A stretch of DNA of 8,820 nt from Anaerolinea sp. (lineage in GTDB: Bacteria > Chloroflexota > Anaerolineae > Anaerolineales > Anaerolineaceae): positions 1 through 8,820 of the forward strand of contig PNNU01000117.1 of the NCBI GenBank assembly GCA_013824385.1. The letters run 5' to 3'. A model generated the notes under the pieces. It was not told the origin of the DNA. It saw only the letters and a program-made list of their open reading frames with translations, and ran no database searches. Of this stretch, positions 1 through 6,244 are shown one piece after another. Numbering within the stretch: the first letter of the stretch is position 1; every line of letters begins with the position of its first letter. Both the position numbers and the translations under genes were made by a program.

Positions 1-1
1 G

Positions 2-559
2 GTTAATGAATTCATGCTTTTATATCTCATGATGCCCATTATTATCCCTATCACCATAGCAGCTTACGGCATCGTGGGCGAAAAGACCACCCACAGCCTG
101 GAACCTCTTCTTGCCACACCCATTACCACCGAAGAGCTGCTGGCAGGCAAGGGCTTCTCTGCGGTCATCCCGGCAGTCATTGCCACCTGGGGATGTTTTT
201 TGATATTTCTATTGGTTGTGCCATTAACAGGGGTGAGCAAAGCTGTTCTGGCTTATATTGGTGGACCGACGTGGCTGCTGGCTATATTTTTGGTGGGGCC
301 TCTTATGGCGGTAATGGCTGTCAATTTTGCTATGTTCATTTCCTCACGTACGGCTGATCCTCGTGTAGCCGAACAGATTTCAGCGGTACTGGTGATGCCC
401 GTGATGTTATTGCTCTTTGGTCAAATTGCAGGAATTATCATCCTCAATGTTCAATTCATATTGATTGCTGCTGTCGTACTCGTATTGATTGATCTGGGCA
501 TGATCCGTTTGGCTGCACGCCTTTTCAGACGAGAGACTATTTTAACTGGATGGAAATAG
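2..559 (+). CDS. ABC-2 type transporter permease, C-terminal part (5' truncated by window edge)
   Basis: This is the membrane subunit of an ABC-2 type exporter, which would work with an ATPase encoded further upstream, outside the window. The frame is open from base 2 to the TAG at 557-559, so the gene begins before the window; the first ATG at 14 need not be its start. Counting from that ATG, a hydrophobic segment (about 1-22) leads into the cytoplasmic stretch GEKTTHSLEPLLATPIT, a hallmark of the ABC-2 permease family, in which an exchangeable 'E(R/K)...LE.LL.TP' block precedes the second half of the permease. Further hydrophobic segments lie at about 48-75, 82-109, 122-143 and 145-165. The tail RLFRRETILTGWK is also typical. 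The substrate cannot be told. The downstream gene overlaps its last codons, so the two are probably co-transcribed. Confidence 0.88.
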   Translation, partial: VNEFMLLYLMMPIIIPITIAAYGIVGEKTTHSLEPLLATPITTEELLAGKGFSAVIPAVIATWGCFLIFLLVVPLTGVSKAVLAYIGGPTWLLAIFLVGPLMAVMAVNFAMFISSRTADPRVAEQISAVLVMPVMLLLFGQIAGIIILNVQFILIAAVVLVLIDLGMIRLAARLFRRETILTGWK

Positions 560-563
560 GGAG
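559..563 (+). promoter_or_regulatory. Shine-Dalgarno that sets the start at 568
   Basis: GGGAG ends four bases before the ATG at 568. The other in-frame ATG, at 550, lies upstream of this site, has no comparable site and would place MEIGSH ahead of a standard signal peptide. The ribosome binding site overlaps the stop codon of the ABC-2 permease, which fits translational coupling. Confidence 0.7.
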
Positions 564-567
564 TCAT

Positions 568-1347
568 ATGAACACAAGGAAGTCAAGCTTCTTTTCATTA
601 TTTTTGGTTGCATTACTGCTGGGGTTGTTTAGCAGCCCGGTTTGGGCGCAGACACCTGAAACACCGCTCTATCGGTTGAATATCAACCGCGATTTCGGCT
701 ATGGAAACGGTGCTGATATCAAGGGATTGTTCTCTTTACGCATCGTTGGGGCAGAAGATGTGGCATCAGTTACCTACTCTATTGACGGCGAACCAATGGC
801 GGTTGTAAATGAATCACCATTTACGTTTCAATTCAATACCAGCCAATATCCGTTCGGCGCGCATGATCTGACTGCTGAAGTGACCAATCAAGCAGGCAAA
901 ATTTTTACTACTCCGGCGCGTCATATGAATTTTGTTTCTGCGGAGCAAGAGGCAGAGGGCATGAAAAACATAGTGGGTCCAATTTTGTTGGGCCTGGTTG
1001 GAATAATGATCCTCATCGGACTTGCACAATCCATAATCATGCGCAAGCGCAATCCTGATGGCATTCCGTTGGGAACTGAACGGAATTATGGGTTCACTGG
1101 TGGCAGCATTTGCAGATATTGCGGCAGACCCACTCCGCGACACATTTGGGGAATTAACATCGCCATCGGCAAAATTGACCGCTGTGACAACTGCGGCAAG
1201 TGGTCGGTGATGCGCGCCGTCCCATATGAAGTTTTGCGGGCAGCCGAAATTGCCGAAAAGGCAAACGCATCTGATACTCCAACTTTCAATGAAAAAACTG
1301 ACGAAGAGAAACTGCGCGAGTTGGTCGACAGATCCAAATTTGAATAA
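568..1347 (+). CDS. Signal peptide / Ig-like / transmembrane / zinc-ribbon membrane protein, unknown function
   Basis: The product is 259 residues from the ATG at 568. Residues 1-27 form a Sec signal peptide with a VWA|Q cleavage site. Residues about 50-128 resemble a bacterial Ig-like fold: SIDGEPM, then ESPFTFQF, then YPFGAHDLTAEVTNQAGK follow the usual 'vDG...Pf.f.ld...G.h.l.a.a.d.aG' pattern. A transmembrane helix spans about 135-157 and ends in the positively charged MRKRN, so the tail should be cytoplasmic. The tail carries a CxxC pair at C182/C185 and another at C206/C209 (DRCDNCGKW), a zinc ribbon of the short treble-clef or rubredoxin-knuckle kind. A charged, probably helical C-terminus follows. 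The predicted topology is Ig domain outside and zinc ribbon inside. I do not recognise a named family. Its coupling to an ABC-2 permease suggests an accessory or sensing subunit of that exporter, but this is inference. Confidence 0.85.
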   Translation: MNTRKSSFFSLFLVALLLGLFSSPVWAQTPETPLYRLNINRDFGYGNGADIKGLFSLRIVGAEDVASVTYSIDGEPMAVVNESPFTFQFNTSQYPFGAHDLTAEVTNQAGKIFTTPARHMNFVSAEQEAEGMKNIVGPILLGLVGIMILIGLAQSIIMRKRNPDGIPLGTERNYGFTGGSICRYCGRPTPRHIWGINIAIGKIDRCDNCGKWSVMRAVPYEVLRAAEIAEKANASDTPTFNEKTDEEKLRELVDRSKFE

Positions 1348-1360
1348 AGCACGTTTCGTG

Positions 1361-1394
1361 GAAAAAATGGTAAGGGCGGTTCACGAAACCGCCC
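1361..1394 (-). terminator. Rho-independent terminator of the LysM-M23 gene (minus strand)
   Basis: Arms 1374-1381 (GGGCGGTT) and 1387-1394 (AACCGCCC) pair over 8 bp with a 5-base loop. Read on the minus strand, the stem is followed after five bases by TTTTTT (complement of 1362-1367). It lies about 30 bases past the peptidase stop. On the plus strand the hairpin is not followed by a T run, so it should end the plus-strand operon poorly. Confidence 0.65.
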
Positions 1395-1425
1395 CGAGGT
1401 AAAAAAGTTATAAATCGCCAGTCTA

Positions 1426-2865
1426 TTAATACATCCCTTGCAACCACTCCAGGGGGTCTACCTGCACGCCCCCCACCAATACCTCAAAGTGCAGATGAGG
1501 GCCAGTTACACGACCCTTGTCACCCACCAAGCCGATGGTTTGACCGGTATCCACATGATCGCCGACTTTCACATCAATCTGAGATTGATGGTAATAAGCC
1601 GTGTACACACCGCAACCATGTGAGATGATCGTGGCTCCACCGCGAACTTCCAAATTTTCTTCAACAAATACCACCGTTCCAGCAGCTGCAGCGAAGATGG
1701 GGGTCGAATTGTTGCCCTGAAAATCAATGCCGCTATGAAAGTAGATATAGTCACTGTCGTTATAAGAACGCACCAGACCATATCTTGATATCCAATCACC
1801 AGTGGATGGGCTGGGAGATTGCAAACCATTGGTCCACTCTTTTTGAGGAGGAGCATCTTGTACTTTGGTTTTAATTAATTCCCATTCGGGTACAGTAACG
1901 GCAGGATCGATATACGAAGGATCTACTGTGATGGGAGCACCCATGCCATAGTCGTAAGTTTTGATCAGAAGATTCTCTTGCAGTGAATAAGTGGAACCAT
2001 CTGCGAATGTAGTGGTCAAAACCATGGCGGCCAGGCCAGGTTTGGTAAAACGGTGAACCCCTTGAAGGGCAACCATGCGACCGTCATCCGATGAAAAAAA
2101 GTGAAGAGGAAATTTAACTGATGTGTAGTTTAAATCGGTTCCAAGCGAGTCATTGATTGACATTATGAGGCTTCCGCTGAGGCTTGCGCCTTCAGGTGGA
2201 GCGTTGGTGATGAGTTCGGTGGTTTTTCCCTGGAGCAGCGGAAAGGGAGAAACAGTCATGGTAGGGATGGTCTCAGTCTGAACCCCAGCTACGGCGCTTA
2301 CATCTGGCAACCAAAGTGCAGTATTGGGCAGCAGCATCCACGGACCGCGCAGATTGTTGAATTCTGCGATGGACCATTTGCTGACACCCTGTCTGGCAGC
2401 CGTTTCAAGGCCTGTGAGACCCTCTGTAATGGGCAATTCTTTCAATGCAGGTTTACTTGTATACATAATGTACAATGGGGCGCCTGCGTAGGTTTGGTCT
2501 ACATTGGTGATGAAATTCAATCTCTGTAGCAGCACCAGAGGTTGATGTTGACTGCCGAAATAAGTGTGCAGAGATTCGCCTAATGGAAGGTTTACGCGTG
2601 CGACTTCACCTTGCACATCATCAAAACCGGGGATAATCAGACGTTGCCCCGGGTAAATGTAATCCAGGTCGGCAATATAGTTAATGCGTCGAATTCGGTA
2701 AGAGGTGGTGTGAAAAGCTGTGGCGATGGAGTCGATGGTATCGCCATCCAGAACAGTGTATTTTAAACCTTCTGACTGAGCCTTAACCGGAGCGGGAGAG
2801 AAAAATGCTGAAACCAGCATCAATACCAGACACACCAGGATCAAGTGATGAACTATTTTTGACAT
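1426..2865 (-). CDS. Secreted LysM-domain M23 family metallopeptidase (LytM/NlpD-like)
   Basis: The product has 479 residues and is likely a cell-wall endopeptidase that cuts peptidoglycan cross-links outside the membrane, or a degenerate-regulator-like relative of one. Residues 1-29 form a signal peptide (cleavage near VKA|Q). A LysM domain spans about 35-80 (YTVLDGDTIDSIA ... YPGQRLIIPG) and should bind peptidoglycan. Two weaker LysM-like units follow at about 88-134 and 147-188. A middle region of about 200-340, beta-rich by appearance, is not recognised. The M23 domain occupies about 360-475. HSGID supplies H377 and D381, YYHQ gives H426, and GPHLHFEV gives H457 and H459. By comparison with LytM, H377, D381 and H459 would bind zinc while H426 and H457 are catalytic, so the enzyme looks active. 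The start has only a weak AGAG upstream, and a TACAAT lies seven bases before the ATG. Confidence 0.93.
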   Translation of the reverse strand: MSKIVHHLILVCLVLMLVSAFFSPAPVKAQSEGLKYTVLDGDTIDSIATAFHTTSYRIRRINYIADLDYIYPGQRLIIPGFDDVQGEVARVNLPLGESLHTYFGSQHQPLVLLQRLNFITNVDQTYAGAPLYIMYTSKPALKELPITEGLTGLETAARQGVSKWSIAEFNNLRGPWMLLPNTALWLPDVSAVAGVQTETIPTMTVSPFPLLQGKTTELITNAPPEGASLSGSLIMSINDSLGTDLNYTSVKFPLHFFSSDDGRMVALQGVHRFTKPGLAAMVLTTTFADGSTYSLQENLLIKTYDYGMGAPITVDPSYIDPAVTVPEWELIKTKVQDAPPQKEWTNGLQSPSPSTGDWISRYGLVRSYNDSDYIYFHSGIDFQGNNSTPIFAAAAGTVVFVEENLEVRGGATIISHGCGVYTAYYHQSQIDVKVGDHVDTGQTIGLVGDKGRVTGPHLHFEVLVGGVQVDPLEWLQGMY

Positions 2866-2872
2866 AAACTCT

Positions 2873-2878
2873 ATTGTA
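2873..2878 (-). promoter_or_regulatory. Possible -10 element for the LysM-M23 gene
   Basis: TACAAT on the minus strand (5 of 6 to TATAAT) ends seven bases before the ATG at 2865, so transcription would start at or next to the start codon. No good -35 is visible; the expected place falls on the T-tract of the preceding terminator. The preceding gene ends in a strong terminator, so a promoter must lie in or near these roughly 30 bases unless there is read-through. Confidence 0.35.
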
Positions 2879-2895
2879 ATTGATATTGAGTGATT

Positions 2896-2930
2896 AAAAA
2901 GAAACGGGATTCCTCAAGGAATCCCGTTTC
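2896..2930 (-). terminator. Strong rho-independent terminator of the unknown lipoprotein gene
   Basis: GAAACGGGATTCC (2901-2913) and GGAATCCCGTTTC (2918-2930) make a perfect 13 bp stem with a TCAA loop. On the minus strand it is followed at once by TTTTT (complement of 2896-2900). It begins 16 bases after the stop codon of the lipoprotein gene, in the right direction. On the plus strand it has TTGAGTAAG after it, so it acts one way. Confidence 0.92.
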
Positions 2931-2946
2931 TTGAGTAAGTAGATCC

Positions 2947-3870
2947 TCAGTCACCAATCTGCAATGACTGGATGAATTGATCAAGGCAATCGAGGCCGGG
3001 GGTGAAATTAGCATCCGGAGTGGTATTAAGCAGATTCAACATATTTACGTAATAGGCATTCATATTTGCTTCAAAGTTGGGGTCATCCATTGCAGGTGCG
3101 AGAATACCTCCGGCAGGTACAACCACCGAGTCATACGCAGCCTGCAAATAAGCGGCATTGACTGGCAGTATGGCAGAAACCCAATACTTGCCATCCGCGG
3201 TAATCCCTTGGTAGGCATAAAAGAGATCAGTATTGTTTACCGGCGCATAGTATTGTGCGTATTCGGTCAAGAAGCGGACGCCCTGCCCATTTTGGAAATC
3301 GAGATATTTTACCTGCGCTCTAAAAACCTGTGCGGCATTAAAAACAGGTAAGAATGGAATGGATTGAGGTATGACTGGTTTGTCAGCAAGTAGAATTTGC
3401 ATATTAGTTACGATGGGTGAGATTGCTGCTTGATTCATGGCCACAAAATCAGCGATCGGATAAATAGTCAATCCTCCTTGATCAGAACCATTCGCCTCAA
3501 AAAAGCCGCCTGAAAGTGGATAACCTTGAAAAGAAATCTTGCGGTTTTCGGGATGATATTCCATCGGACCGTTGTTTTCATCATACGGGGCCGCAGCAAT
3601 CAATGTACCGGTGGCGTTCGCAGCCATGCATGGAGGCAGTACCATGTAGACGCCACCGAGATTCAACTCAGTACCAATCAAGGGAGCTGCTGTTGGAACT
3701 GCTTCTGTGGCTGGTGGTTCAGTGGCAACTACACCAGGGGTTGGTGTAGCATTATCTTGAACGGGTGTTTCAATTTGCGGGGCAGGGGTATTATTCCATG
3801 TGATGGTGAAGGGCAAACTACATCCCAATAAAAAAAGACTGATTAAGACGAGAAAAGCGATTTTTTTCAT
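2947..3870 (-). CDS. Surface lipoprotein with Thr/Pro linker, unknown domain
   Basis: The product has 307 residues. A lipoprotein signal peptide (about 1-16) ends in LLGC, so C17 should be lipidated and the protein anchored outside the membrane. Residues about 27-64 are a low-complexity Pro/Thr/Ala/Val linker. From about 68 to 307 there is a single domain I cannot name. It is rich in aromatic residues and contains QVFRAQVKYLDF, GVRFLTEYAQYY and YAYQGITADGKYWVSAILPV, then a helical stretch with MDDPNFEANMNAYYV. Two cysteines, C81 and C295, stand near the ends of the domain and could form a disulfide. The layout resembles uncharacterised Chloroflexota lipoproteins, with no enzyme motif visible. 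The ATG at 3870 has a good AGGAG (3876-3880) five bases upstream. Its own terminator follows, so it is probably monocistronic. Confidence 0.88.
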   Translation of the reverse strand: MKKIAFLVLISLFLLGCSLPFTITWNNTPAPQIETPVQDNATPTPGVVATEPPATEAVPTAAPLIGTELNLGGVYMVLPPCMAANATGTLIAAAPYDENNGPMEYHPENRKISFQGYPLSGGFFEANGSDQGGLTIYPIADFVAMNQAAISPIVTNMQILLADKPVIPQSIPFLPVFNAAQVFRAQVKYLDFQNGQGVRFLTEYAQYYAPVNNTDLFYAYQGITADGKYWVSAILPVNAAYLQAAYDSVVVPAGGILAPAMDDPNFEANMNAYYVNMLNLLNTTPDANFTPGLDCLDQFIQSLQIGD

Positions 3871-3942
3871 AAATACTCCTGTCTAATAGTGAAGGTAGGT
3901 TTATTATCGCTTAAAAGACGAGAAAGGCCATAAAAAGGTTGC

Positions 3943-3968
3943 AAAAACCGGCGAATTTTCACCGGTTT
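3943..3968 (-). terminator. Rho-independent terminator of the PlsC-type acyltransferase gene
   Basis: Arms 3945-3951 (AAACCGG) and 3962-3968 (CCGGTTT) pair over 7 bp. On the minus strand the stem can extend inward by a T-G wobble and GAA/TTC pairs. TTTTT (complement of 3943-3947) overlaps and follows the distal arm. It starts seven bases after the acyltransferase stop at 3975. Confidence 0.75.
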
Positions 3969-3974
3969 GATTAT

Positions 3975-4706
3975 TTATCCTTCTGTTGAGTTTGCCCAGG
4001 GGTAAATTTCAGTACCGAGGGCGGCTTCGCGAATGGCAGGATCAGGTGAATAATAACCCTGGCGTTCGGCGGGAAGCAGGTAGGATATGTGACGCATGAT
4101 ATCATGCCCGATTTCATCCAATTCCTCACGGCCTGGACGCGAGCCATCCGAGGCAGCCACGGGACCAAAGGGTTTGCCAAATTTCACCTTTACGTGGGCA
4201 CGCTGGCCGAGTTTGACGCGTTGGAAGAACCCTATCAAATCGTCCAGTCCAACCGGCAGAATCTGGGCTTTGGTTCGCCAGGCTAAAAAGGCAGTACCTG
4301 GTCTGGCTGGGCGTAAAACCTGTGCCCAACTTCCACCTTCAGGAAAAATCGCCACAACCCCATTTTGTTTGAGAATTTCTTCGGCATTTTGCAGTGTCTC
4401 TCGTGATCCGGTTCCCCGATAGGTTGGAATCACACCAAAGGCTTTGCTTAACCATCCGACCGTGCTGGGAGCGTTTGGGGTCTGAGCGCCGCCAATAAAT
4501 TCAATTGGCCACGGCGCGGTGTGGATCATCGCCAGAGGATCGAGAAAATGAAAATGATTGGCTGCAACCAGTAATGGACCTTTGCTGGGAATATTCTCTC
4601 GGCCTTCAATTTCAAATTTTGCCAACACAAGAAATGCAGCACCAATTCCGGTTTTTAGTATAGCGCGGATGATGCGGCGACGAGGATAACGGATAGTATT
4701 TGTCAT
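3975..4706 (-). CDS. PlsC-family 1-acyl-glycerophosphate acyltransferase-like protein
   Basis: The product has 243 residues, the usual size for the PlsC family, whose members move an acyl chain to a glycerophosphate or related lipid acceptor at the inner face of the membrane. An N-terminal hydrophobic segment spans about 13-30. The catalytic H-x4-D motif is NHFHFLDP (H51, D56). The substrate-binding block is FPEGGSW (F121-W127), close to the family FPEGTRS. RPGTAFLA (about 135-142) and LPVGL (about 150-154) match the later family blocks. All key residues are present, so the enzyme should be active; whether the acceptor is lysophosphatidate or a glycolipid cannot be told. There is no Shine-Dalgarno before the ATG, but TATAAT lies seven bases upstream. 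Flanking terminators suggest a single-gene transcript. Confidence 0.92.
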   Translation of the reverse strand: MTNTIRYPRRRIIRAILKTGIGAAFLVLAKFEIEGRENIPSKGPLLVAANHFHFLDPLAMIHTAPWPIEFIGGAQTPNAPSTVGWLSKAFGVIPTYRGTGSRETLQNAEEILKQNGVVAIFPEGGSWAQVLRPARPGTAFLAWRTKAQILPVGLDDLIGFFQRVKLGQRAHVKVKFGKPFGPVAASDGSRPGREELDEIGHDIMRHISYLLPAERQGYYSPDPAIREAALGTEIYPWANSTEG

Positions 4707-4713
4707 AGGGTCA

Positions 4714-4719
4714 ATTATA
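4714..4719 (-). promoter_or_regulatory. Possible -10 element for the PlsC-type gene
   Basis: TATAAT on the minus strand, a perfect hexamer, ends seven bases before the ATG at 4706. A transcript from it would start at about the start codon. No convincing -35 is seen 15-18 bases upstream; that stretch is the 3' arm and T-tract of the preceding terminator. Confidence 0.45.
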
Positions 4720-4731
4720 TCTATAGTTGAT

Positions 4732-4767
4732 AAAATTCACCGCCAGAGAGAGATCCCCGGCGGTGAA
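4732..4767 (-). terminator. Rho-independent terminator of the UMF1-family transporter gene
   Basis: TTCACCGCC (4736-4744) and GGCGGTGAA (4759-4767) form a perfect 9 bp stem around a 14-base loop. Read on the minus strand it is followed by TTTTATC. It begins ten bases after the transporter stop at 4778. Confidence 0.82.
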
Positions 4768-4777
4768 AGGCTTTAAA

Positions 4778-6088
4778 TTAGTCAAAGATCATTGGTTCTT
4801 TATGTGTTACCTTGCGGACAAAGAGCAGGAACACAATACCGACGATCAAAAAGAGCAGAATGGAGCCAATGCCCCACATCAGACCGTAGTGTTCTGAGGC
4901 TACGGCGTCAAAACCGTGATTCTGATACCAGTTGTGCATGCGGAATTGCAATGTACCAAACACAAGAGGACCCACGAATGTGGAGGTACGTCCGGCCACG
5001 GATAGAAAACCGTAGAATTCTGACACTTTTTCAGGAGGCGCAAGCTGGCTGGTCATTGAACGGCTGACTGCCTGGGCGCCTGAAAGGCTGAAACCTGCAA
5101 AAGCACCTACGATAAAGAAAAGGACGAGGGTTTTGATGAAAAGGAGGGCAATGATGGCGCCGATCAGAATGAGCAATGAGTAGATCACTGCTTCTTTGCT
5201 GCTGCGGCGGTCTGAAATCTTGCCAAACAAGAAAGCGCCGCCTGCACCGGCGATCTGAATGATGATCACGAAGATGATCAATTGTGTTTGGTTTACACCA
5301 AACATGGTCGCCCCGATAATGGCAGCGAAATCCATCAGCATCATGATGCCATCGTTGTAGATCAAGAAGGCGACCATGTATTTGACAAATTCTTTGTAGC
5401 TCTTGATGGCTTTAAAAGTTTGAGCAAGTTTTTTGAATGCCAAACCGAAAGTAGTTTCTCCGGCGGGTAGCTTTTCAGGTTCTGAGATTTGCTTGACCCA
5501 AAGGAAGGTGGGAAGTGCAGAAAGTAGATAGAATATGGCGGTCACAATAAATGAATATTCAACCGGAACTTTCAGGGCTTTAATCAATGCCAGCACAATC
5601 ACCAGGCAGACTACACCGCCGATGGAGCCAATCGCCCAACCCTTGCCAGAGACATCACCGATCGTCTCAGGGGTGGCTACATCCACCAAAAGGGCATCAT
5701 AGAAGACTTGAGCACCACGGTAGCCGACTTCAGCTAAAATGAAGAAGGTCATACCCATGATCACATCGCCGGCACGGACAAAGAACAAGAGTCCAGTGAA
5801 TACAATCGAAATTGTGGTGAAGATAAAAAGCATCAATTTTTTGGCTCGTGAAAAATCCGCGATCGAGCCAAGGATGGGGGAGATTATGGCCACCAATATG
5901 GCGGCTGTACCAACAGCAAGACCCCAAAGACGAGTGCCCTCGGCACCACCTACTACTACGCCTTTAAAATAAGCCGAAAAAACAGCCAATAAAACAACAG
6001 CGGCATAAGCAGAGTTGCCAAAGTCATAGAAATACCAAGACCTTCGTGCTCTTCGATCTTTCTTCACAATGGGGGTAGTTTGAGGCAT
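4778..6088 (-). CDS. UMF1/Atg22-type major facilitator superfamily transporter
   Basis: The product has 436 residues with about 12 hydrophobic segments. Family signatures are clear: WYFYDFGNSAYA (18-29), a motif-A-like LGSIADFSRAKK (73-84), AQVFYDALL (126-134), SGKGWAIGSIGG (147-158), YNDGI (244-248), FGKISDRRSSK (288-298) and GAQAVSRSMTSQLAP (337-351). These match the UMF1 branch related to yeast Atg22, a vacuolar amino-acid effluxer; bacterial members have no settled substrate. A long hydrophilic loop at about 197-233 divides the two halves, as usual. The start at 6088 is chosen for its ribosome site; a longer frame reaches ATG at 6154, but the added 22 residues include CSCG and have no family match. 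It faces the LpxL/PatA-like gene across a divergent intergenic region. Confidence 0.93.
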   Translation of the reverse strand: MPQTTPIVKKDRRARRSWYFYDFGNSAYAAVVLLAVFSAYFKGVVVGGAEGTRLWGLAVGTAAILVAIISPILGSIADFSRAKKLMLFIFTTISIVFTGLLFFVRAGDVIMGMTFFILAEVGYRGAQVFYDALLVDVATPETIGDVSGKGWAIGSIGGVVCLVIVLALIKALKVPVEYSFIVTAIFYLLSALPTFLWVKQISEPEKLPAGETTFGLAFKKLAQTFKAIKSYKEFVKYMVAFLIYNDGIMMLMDFAAIIGATMFGVNQTQLIIFVIIIQIAGAGGAFLFGKISDRRSSKEAVIYSLLILIGAIIALLFIKTLVLFFIVGAFAGFSLSGAQAVSRSMTSQLAPPEKVSEFYGFLSVAGRTSTFVGPLVFGTLQFRMHNWYQNHGFDAVASEHYGLMWGIGSILLFLIVGIVFLLFVRKVTHKEPMIFD

Positions 6089-6093
6089 ATAAA

Positions 6094-6098
6094 TCTCC
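6094..6098 (-). promoter_or_regulatory. Shine-Dalgarno that sets the transporter start at 6088
   Basis: GGAGA on the minus strand lies five bases before the ATG at 6088. It supports this start over the in-frame ATGs at 6154 and 6148, which have no such site. Confidence 0.7.
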
Positions 6099-6148
6099 GA
6101 AGATTGGGGGTGAGGCGAGGAGAACTTCCCGCAGGAACATTCTACCAT

Positions 6149-6178
6149 AACCAATTAATTAACACATTTATATTGGTT
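6149..6178. repeat. Inverted repeat AACCAAT-N16-ATTGGTT
   Basis: Seven-base perfect arms with a centre-to-centre spacing of 23 bases lie between two divergent genes, a common position for an operator. The arms are short and AT-rich, so chance is possible. Confidence 0.35.
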
Positions 6179-6244
6179 TAGTTACAAAAAGAGGATGGGT
6201 ATTCCTAAATCAGGGGTAGTTGGATAAAATATAGCTCATATACT

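Larger units (their letters stand above)
6089..6244. promoter_or_regulatory. Divergent intergenic region with an inverted repeat
   Basis: These 156 bases must hold promoters for both the transporter (minus) and the acyltransferase-esterase pair (plus). A minus-strand TAGAAT (6144-6139) is a possible -10 for the transporter. On the plus strand TAAAAT (6225-6230) is a possible -10 that would give a leader of about eight bases. Neither has a good -35. Near the centre is AACCAAT (6149-6155) and its complement ATTGGTT (6172-6178), separated by 16 bases that include the palindrome TTAATTAA. The promoter calls are weak. Confidence 0.4.

Noticed and set aside
550..567. Earlier in-frame ATG for the Ig/zinc-ribbon gene
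   Set aside because: It puts six residues ahead of a standard signal peptide and has no ribosome site, while ATG 568 has GGGAG at the right distance.
814..1143. Antisense frame opposite the Ig-like region
   Set aside because: It overlaps a gene with signal peptide, transmembrane helix and zinc ribbon; no start signal or family match.
3516..3831. Plus-strand frames opposite the unknown lipoprotein
   Set aside because: They have cysteine- and tryptophan-rich nonsense-like translations, while the minus strand has a lipobox and a good ribosome site.
6089..6154. N-terminal extension of the UMF1 transporter with CSCG
   Set aside because: The family begins shortly before WYFYDFGNSAY, and GGAGA supports ATG 6088.
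6239..6244. TATACT touching the ATG at 6245 as a -10 element
   Set aside because: A -10 that abuts the start codon would place the transcript start inside the gene; TAAAAT at 6225 is the better candidate.
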